Assembly (NCBI GenBank): GCA_016256075.1
Contig: SDVU01000662.1
Coordinates: 1 to 11,503, forward strand
DNA: 11,503 nt
Source: Dictyocoela muelleri
Lineage: Eukaryota; Microsporidia
Direction: 5' to 3'
The notes under the pieces were generated by a model that did not search any database, was not told the origin of the DNA, and was given only the letters and a program-made list of their open reading frames with translations. The position numbers were made by a program, and so were the translations under genes. Shown here in pieces: positions 7,461 through 11,503 of the stretch (position 1 is the stretch's first letter; each line of letters starts with the position of its first letter).

Positions 7461-7663
7461 AATAATATATCACAAAAAAAACACCTCGGAGTATAAGATG
7501 AAAAATAAATATGTTTTTTTTTTATTTTTTTCGCAAACTTTCTTTTTTGGAAATTTTCCCGCTATACCGAAATAGAAAAGTTCCCAATTATCTTTATGTT
7601 TGTATTGCCGACCAAAATTTTGAACGTTAATACAGACTTGCATCATTAAGTTGGTCAAAACTG

Positions 7664-7791
7664 GATTATAAGGCGTTAAAATCCTTTATTATTATCTCAT
7701 AAACAACTATAAAAATATATTCCTTTTCTGAAAAACCATTCATTTATAATTATTTAAAGTGTATTCAAAATGATTTAAACGCCTTATAATC
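7664..7791. mobile_element. 128-bp MITE-like element with 20-bp terminal inverted repeats
   Basis: GATTATAAGGCGTTAAAATC (7664-7683) and the inverted GATTTAAACGCCTTATAATC (7772-7791) match at all but one position. The interior is AT-rich and non-coding, and no target duplication is clear. It sits in a gene-free interval. Confidence 0.55.
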
Positions 7792-8148
7792 ACTTTAATT
7801 TACCTTTTTTTTTCATATTTAGTGTATTGTCCGTCTATTTTCATCGACAAAAAAAAAGGTTTATCAAAATCGAACCAGTTTCGACCCTATTTCTTTTTTT
7901 GAGAGTCTAAAAAGCTTATGTTCTACTGAATTAGTATCACCAAAACACTTGATTTTTAAACGCCTGCAAATAATAGTATCTTTCAAAACAACATTCAAAT
8001 CATAATATTTAAAAGATTGTCTATATATTAAAGACAGAGTTATTGCAGAAGTTATAGATAATTGATCTAAAAATTCTCTTACACATAATATATTCAAAAA
8101 TAATCAACATTGAGTTTTATTTTAATTAAAAAGTTTGATTTTTTAAGA

Positions 8149-8197
8149 AGTTCGGTTTTTTAGGCGTTTTATAAAAAAGTGCTTAAAAAATCGAACT
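8149..8197. repeat. 17-bp inverted repeat
   Basis: AGTTCGGTTTTTTAGGC (8149-8165) and GCTTAAAAAATCGAACT (8181-8197) pair with two wobble or mismatch positions. A related direct copy, AGTTTGATTTTTTAAG, lies just to the left (from 8132), so the motif occurs three times in 70 bp. Confidence 0.55.
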
Positions 8198-8357
8198 CTA
8201 CTTTATATTCACTGAAATTTGAATTGATAAATTAAAAAATCGCAAAAATAAAGCAATTAAGTTTTGAATAAAAATTTTATAAAAATATATTTTTACCTCA
8301 TTTTTTCTAAAAATTAATTTAAAAAATTTAGATTAAAATTATAAAATCAAAAAGAAA

Positions 8358-8366
8358 TTACCCTTA
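8358..8366 (+). promoter_or_regulatory. CCC-type start signal of the membrane-anchored gene
   Basis: AATTACCCTTA ends just before the ATG at 8367 and is the only C-rich cluster in that leader. It supports this as a real, expressed gene despite the lack of a recognisable family. Confidence 0.65.
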
Positions 8367-9497
8367 ATGGAATTTTTCAAAAACCATTTTTACGAAATCA
8401 TAATTGCAATTATTGTCATGATTTCTGTTCCTGCATTTATCTTTTCCTCGATAAATTTTTTTATTAAACGCAATTCAAACACAAATGAAACATATTCTCA
8501 GAATGACTCTTCATCCTCGTTAGCACCAATATTATCTCATGATAATTCTGTATCAGCAATTAATAATCTTTCCGCATTGGTTAATCAAAGTATATCTTTT
8601 GGTGAAATTTCATATTCAAAAACAGAAATTAATCATGAAGGTAATCTTACTGATTCAGAAATTAATGATGATGGTAATCTTACTGATAAAGAAATTAGTG
8701 ATGAAATCACTGCAGATAGCAATAATTCTTTTGTATTGTCAGGAACTTCATCAGAAAACATCACTGAATCAAATTTACCAGATTTTTCTGCATCTTCACA
8801 GGATAATTTGAGTAATGTTACTAAAACTGGTGAGGTAGAAGAATCCGAAATAAATAAGACATCGGATTTAGAATTATTTCAGGAAAACGGGTCTAATAGT
8901 TCAAAAATAACAATTGCGTCAATAAAAAATGAGACGACTATAACTTTTAATAATCTAACCACTGAAAACCCCAATTTAATACAAAATGGAAAAAATACGG
9001 TTTTGCTAGAAAATCCTGATTACTCAGAAATAGGTATACCCGACACTTTGACAACCGAAAATCCTATTTTTTATTCAATGCAAATTGAAGCACCGTCTAC
9101 AATGGAACGAGAAAACAATATATCTTCAAATATAGGCAATCTACAGAAAGAATTTGCAATTGGTTCTTTTGGAGAAAATATAAGTGCTGAAGAGGTTACT
9201 GAAGGGAAAAGGAATTCAATTATAAAAGAAGGTTCTATACCAGCAAAAAATAATAATAAAAGCCGAGATGGTTTGGAATATGGTACTGGTTGTGACGAAA
9301 ATTCTGATTTGTGTGATGGTTCTGGTTATGATAAAGGCTCTAGTTTCGTTGAAAGTCTTGATTTGTGGGAAAATTCTGGTTTAGTTGAAGGTTCTGGGTT
9401 GAATGAAAGTTTAGGTTTAGTTGAAGACTCTGATTTGAATAATGATTTTATTTTGAAGAATATTTCTGGTCTGAGTAATAGTTCTGGTTTTGAATAG
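8367..9497 (+). CDS. Predicted membrane-anchored, Ser/Asn/acid-rich repeat protein of unknown function
   Basis: I do not recognise this 376-residue protein. Residues about 11-33 (IIIAIIVMISVPAFIFSSIN) are a single hydrophobic segment followed by KR, so it is either a signal anchor or an uncleaved signal. The rest is hydrophilic, acidic and rich in Ser, Asn and Thr, with many N-x-S/T sites, though microsporidia are thought to lack N-glycosylation. Internal repeats include an 11-residue unit (EINDDGNLTDK-like) at about 88-115, two TTENP copies, and a C-terminal hexapeptide array (SGLVEG, SGLNES, LGLVED, SDLNND) at about 302-376. The only two cysteines, about 309 and 316, are close together (GCDENSDLCDG). 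The ATG at 8367 follows TTACCCTTA. Composition suggests a surface or secreted-pathway protein, which is inference. No enzyme motif is visible. Confidence 0.75.
   Translation: MEFFKNHFYEIIIAIIVMISVPAFIFSSINFFIKRNSNTNETYSQNDSSSSLAPILSHDNSVSAINNLSALVNQSISFGEISYSKTEINHEGNLTDSEINDDGNLTDKEISDEITADSNNSFVLSGTSSENITESNLPDFSASSQDNLSNVTKTGEVEESEINKTSDLELFQENGSNSSKITIASIKNETTITFNNLTTENPNLIQNGKNTVLLENPDYSEIGIPDTLTTENPIFYSMQIEAPSTMERENNISSNIGNLQKEFAIGSFGENISAEEVTEGKRNSIIKEGSIPAKNNNKSRDGLEYGTGCDENSDLCDGSGYDKGSSFVESLDLWENSGLVEGSGLNESLGLVEDSDLNNDFILKNISGLSNSSGFE
9270..9494 (+). repeat. 18-nt coding repeat at the C-terminus of the membrane-anchored protein
   Basis: Degenerate units like TCTGGTTTAGTTGAAGGT encode (S/L)xLxEx hexapeptides. 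The region is noticeably richer in G and T than the rest of the gene. Frame is kept to the stop codon. Confidence 0.7.
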
Positions 9498-9499
9498 TG

Positions 9500-9562
9500 A
9501 CCATTTTATTTCATTTTAAATAAATGGAATACTGCAAAAAAAAATTAAAACTTCACTATTCC
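9500..9562 (+). other. Inverted repeats just downstream of the membrane-anchored gene
   Basis: CCATTTTATTT pairs with AAATAAATGG within 9501-9527, and GGAATACTG (about 9526) pairs with CACTATTCC (ending 9562) with one mismatch. GAATAGTGA at the stop codon can also pair with the latter. They may be 3' UTR hairpins. Function is unknown. Confidence 0.35.
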
Positions 9563-9620
9563 ATAAATTTAAACGGAATTTATCTTTTAAAATTCAGAAC
9601 TATAATTATTTTAGCGAATG

Positions 9621-9727
9621 AAGGACGGGATGAGCCAAGAGTGAGACGAGCCAAGAGTGAGACGAGCCAAGAGTGAGACGAGCCAAGAGTGAGACGAGCC
9701 AAGAGTGAGACGAGCTAAGAGCGAGGC
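9621..9727 (+). repeat. GC-rich 16-nt minisatellite, six core units
   Basis: GAGCCAAGAGTGAGAC-type units start at 9632, 9648, 9664, 9680, 9696 and 9712, exactly 16 nt apart. The last is diverged (GAGCTAAGAGCGAGGC), and a degenerate unit AAGGACGGGATGAGCC precedes them. The array is strongly purine-rich on this strand and stands out in composition. Scattered GCGAG/ACGAG words continue to about 9815 and may be decayed units. Confidence 0.85.
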
Positions 9728-10067
9728 ATTTTTAAAAAACATCAGGTATTGAAAAATAAGAAAAACATTAGACGTCGCGCGAGGTACGAGAAATTGCAGA
9801 GCGAGAAACTTTGGGGTGGGATTTTCAAATAAAGATTTAAAATTTTATTTTTCAAATTGAAAATTTAGGATCTTTTAAAGTTAAATCTCCTTCTTAAAAA
9901 GAAATGTAGGTGCACGTGTGGTTTTATTAGTCAATTTTTGGGATATATTTTTTTTTGTTTTTACTCGCATGATGCAATTAATAAAAAAAGGATAGTTAAA
10001 ATAAATGATTATTATATTTACAATTTAAAAATTAAATAAACTTAATATTATTAAATGATTAATATTA
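9728..10067. other. Intergenic interval without a gene
   Basis: It contains decayed purine-rich words near 9770-9815 (for example GTCGCGCGAGG and GCAGAGCGAG) and then AT-rich sequence with a GTGCACGTGTG stretch near 9912. I see no start signal or supportable frame. Confidence 0.5.
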
Positions 10068-10409
10068 TTAAAGTATCAATTTCATTATTTTTTTCATTCC
10101 TATTTATCATAAAACGTAAAAGATATAAATCTATTGACTGTTTCTTTCTATGACGAAATGTTATTCCCTTCTTGAAAGCAGGCCAGAAATCTTCAATAGT
10201 ATTAATATTTTTTTGTCCATATTGTTGTTGATCATTATAAAGAATTTGTTGATCCTACAACTGGCGCGTATATTGATACTATTGAAGGCTGTAGTCTGTT
10301 TTCAAGAAGCGAATATCATTTCTTCATGGAAAAGAACGGTTAATAGATTTGTATCATTTACGTTTTATGATAAATAGTAATGAAAAAAATAATAATTTTG
10401 ATACTTTAA
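10068..10409. mobile_element. Fold-back derivative of a Merlin (IS1016/ISXO2-type) DNA transposon
   Basis: The arms 10068-10207 and 10270-10409 are 140-bp inverted repeats starting TTAAAGTATCAA. On the minus strand the left arm reads NTIEDFWPAFKKG (from 10203), then R and K-rich sequence ending LRFMINRNEKN. That matches the Merlin/ISXO2 transposase C-terminus, with the catalytic Glu in TIE and a Lys seven residues later. On the plus strand the centre and right arm read VDHYKEFVDPTTGAYIDTIE (10230-10286), the same motif region, but the part after it is degraded. Both arms are therefore copies of one transposon 3' end, facing outward. It cannot encode a complete transposase, and no target duplication is clear. 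Confidence 0.7.
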
Positions 10410-10486
10410 CAAGGGAAATCATTTTATTGTTTTAAAATTTTTCTATTTTTAAATCGATAATATAATAACTAATATATATATTACAC

Positions 10487-10812
10487 GCTAACAACATCAT
10501 AGTTGCCAACGCGGCGAGTTGTCTCCTACCATGGTCTGTGACCTTTGGTTATTGGTGTTCCGGTTATACATCACTTCTTCTGCTATCCAGAAGCCCAGCT
10601 GTATACGCGATCTTCGTTTTATCAATGAATCAGCAGAATACAGGTAATTAGTGGCTTTTCATGAATTTTTATTTTTTCACTATTTTTTGCCGAGATGCGT
10701 CGCCACACATTCCCCACACATAAGAGCATCCCTTCTGCTTCATTGTTATATTATACCAAGTCTTAATCGGCTATACCACATTGGAATAACTGTATAATAA
10801 CTATTTATTAAA
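10487..10812 (-). repeat. Dispersed SINE-like repeat, copy D, 5'-truncated
   Basis: On the minus strand this runs from a TTATACAGTTATTCCAATG stretch near 10800 to TATGATGTTGTTAGC at 10487. It shares the GACGCATCTCGGCA block and the core TCGCGTATACAGCT (10598-10612) with the other copies. The tRNA-like head expected near 10875 is absent; a poly-C/poly-A run is found there instead. Truncation at the 5' end fits insertion by reverse transcription. Confidence 0.7.
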
Positions 10813-10892
10813 AAGATCAATATTTTTTTAATTGATTGCATCAAAGGGCTAAAAACAAAAAAAATATACCCCCCCCCAAAAAAAAAAATGAA

Positions 10893-10954
10893 TAGTAAAA
10901 CCTCGCATTAACCAGAACCTTATATGGAAATACAAGGTAAAGAACCTTATAAAA
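10893..10954 (+). mobile_element. Possible pogo/Tigger-like transposon end
   Basis: TAGTAAAACCTCGCATTAAC (10893-10912) resembles the CAGTxxAACCTCG ends of pogo/Tigger or jerky-type elements, minus the first C. It is followed by a small palindrome (ACCTTATAT GGAA ATACAAGGT). No partner end is seen in the window, so this is only a resemblance. A run of nine C and eleven A precedes it (10869-10888). Confidence 0.25.
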
Positions 10955-11071
10955 GACATCTTTGAAGATTTATAAAACACCCACTACCCCTAGGGGTTTA
11001 TTTTTTATAAGATCCAAAATTTCATTTTTTTAATTCTGCTCCAAAAGATCTCTCACTTCCCATATCCAAAT

Positions 11072-11240
11072 CTTTACATGTCCCCTTTTTTGATTGCCCG
11101 CCCTTTGCATGTACCAGTCCTTGCATGTCCCGATATTCGCATTTTCTACTCTTAGCATGTTCCGCTCTTTGATTGTCTCGCTCTCTGCATTTCCCGCTCT
11201 TTAAACATCAAGCTTTTGCATGTCCTGCTCTTCGCGTGCG
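11072..11240 (-). repeat. Degenerate 16-nt minisatellite, about eleven units
   Basis: Variants of GCATGTCCCGCTCTTT recur with steps of 15, 16, 16, 16, 16, 15, 17, 18, 13 and 16 nt. The reverse complement, AAGAGCGGGACATGCA, matches the 9632 array unit AAGAGTGAGACGAGCC at 11 of 16 positions. It looks like an older, inverted relative of that array. Confidence 0.7.
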
Positions 11241-11365
11241 ACAATTAATATTTTTTTTAATTTTTAAACCTCTTTTTAGAAAAATGTTGCCCTCTTGGCT
11301 TGTTCCTTGCTTCGCTCGACTATTAATAACACTAGATCTTAAATTATTGTGTGATTGGTTTAGAA

Positions 11366-11503
11366 CAGTGTTTCCCAAGCTTTTTTTGCTCATGTCCCCC
11401 CTATCCGAAAAAAATTTTTGTTTGTCCCCCCCTAGCCGAAAAATTTGTGTTTGTTCCCCCCTAGCCGAAAAAATTTTGTGTTTGTTCCCCATAGCCGAAA
11501 AAA
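11366..11503 (+). mobile_element. hAT-like transposon terminus with ~30-bp subterminal repeats, cut by the window edge
   Basis: CAGTGTTTCCCAAGCTTTTT at 11366 matches the CAGTGxTTCCCAA(C/A)CTTTTT ends of Tip100/Charlie-like hAT elements, including the CATGTCCCCCC that follows. Repeats built on CCCC(C)TAGCCGAAAAA begin at 11401, 11432, 11461 and 11491. The outside 8 bases, GTTTAGAA (11358-11365), would be the target duplication. The rest lies beyond the window, so autonomy and coding content cannot be judged. Confidence 0.6.

Larger units (their letters stand above)
7114..8366. other. Gene-poor interval left of the membrane-anchored gene
   Basis: Apart from the small inverted repeats listed separately, I see no supportable gene. 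Two minus-strand open stretches (8097-7864 and 7658-7470) lack an ATG at their left limit and a CCC signal, and show no family resemblance. They could be parts of one decayed gene split by the 128-bp element. The last 165 bp before 8367 are plain AT-rich leader. Confidence 0.4.

Noticed and set aside
7470-8097. Two minus-strand open stretches as genes
   Set aside because: They start at TTG rather than ATG, have no CCC signal and match no family I know. At most they are remnants.
10150-10377. Plus-strand 75-codon open frame as a gene
   Set aside because: It is a chance frame across the Merlin fold-back. The transposase-like readings are in other frames.
11208-11492. Minus-strand open frame with repeated short motifs
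   Set aside because: It translates the hAT-like subterminal repeats and part of the 16-nt array; there is no start signal.

Overview
The window most likely comes from a microsporidian with an expanded, gene-poor, very AT-rich genome. Four intron-less genes each have a C-rich motif of the form (T/A)ACCCY within about ten bases of the chosen ATG, which is the known microsporidian CCC-type start signal. Two genes are recognisable core eukaryotic factors (nucleoporin NSP1/NUP62 and TFIID subunit TAF8) and a third is probably a small myosin light chain. Only about 35% of the window is coding, unlike the compact microsporidian genomes.

Layout: 1-835 is intergenic, with one copy (C) of a dispersed tRNA-headed repeat and an AT-rich 15-nt repeat field leading into NSP1 (836-2575, +). 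The interval 2576-3788 holds repeat copy A (reverse) and a 16-nt minisatellite upstream of TAF8 (3789-4607, +). The interval 4608-5631 holds a 16-nt minisatellite, repeat copy B and another 16-nt minisatellite. The myosin light-chain-like gene lies on the minus strand (5632-6003). The interval 6004-8366 has no convincing gene and is packed with inverted-repeat elements (158, 305, 55, 128 and 49 bp). A membrane-anchored, repeat-rich protein of unknown function follows (8367-9497, +). From 9498 to the end there are two 16-nt arrays that look related but point in opposite directions, a fold-back Merlin (IS1016/ISXO2-type) transposon derivative, a 5'-truncated repeat copy D, a possible pogo-like end, and the terminus of a hAT-like element running off the right edge.

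The genes do not form an operon or a shared pathway. NSP1 acts at the nuclear pore, TAF8 in transcription initiation, and the light chain in actomyosin. What links the region is its start signals and heavy invasion by small repeats. The most interesting signal is the four-copy dispersed repeat whose 5' end carries tRNA-like pol III A and B boxes and whose B-box-to-3'-end distance is nearly constant. It looks like an old tRNA-derived SINE, a class I do not know to be well described in microsporidia. I found no defence system, CRISPR array or biosynthetic cluster.
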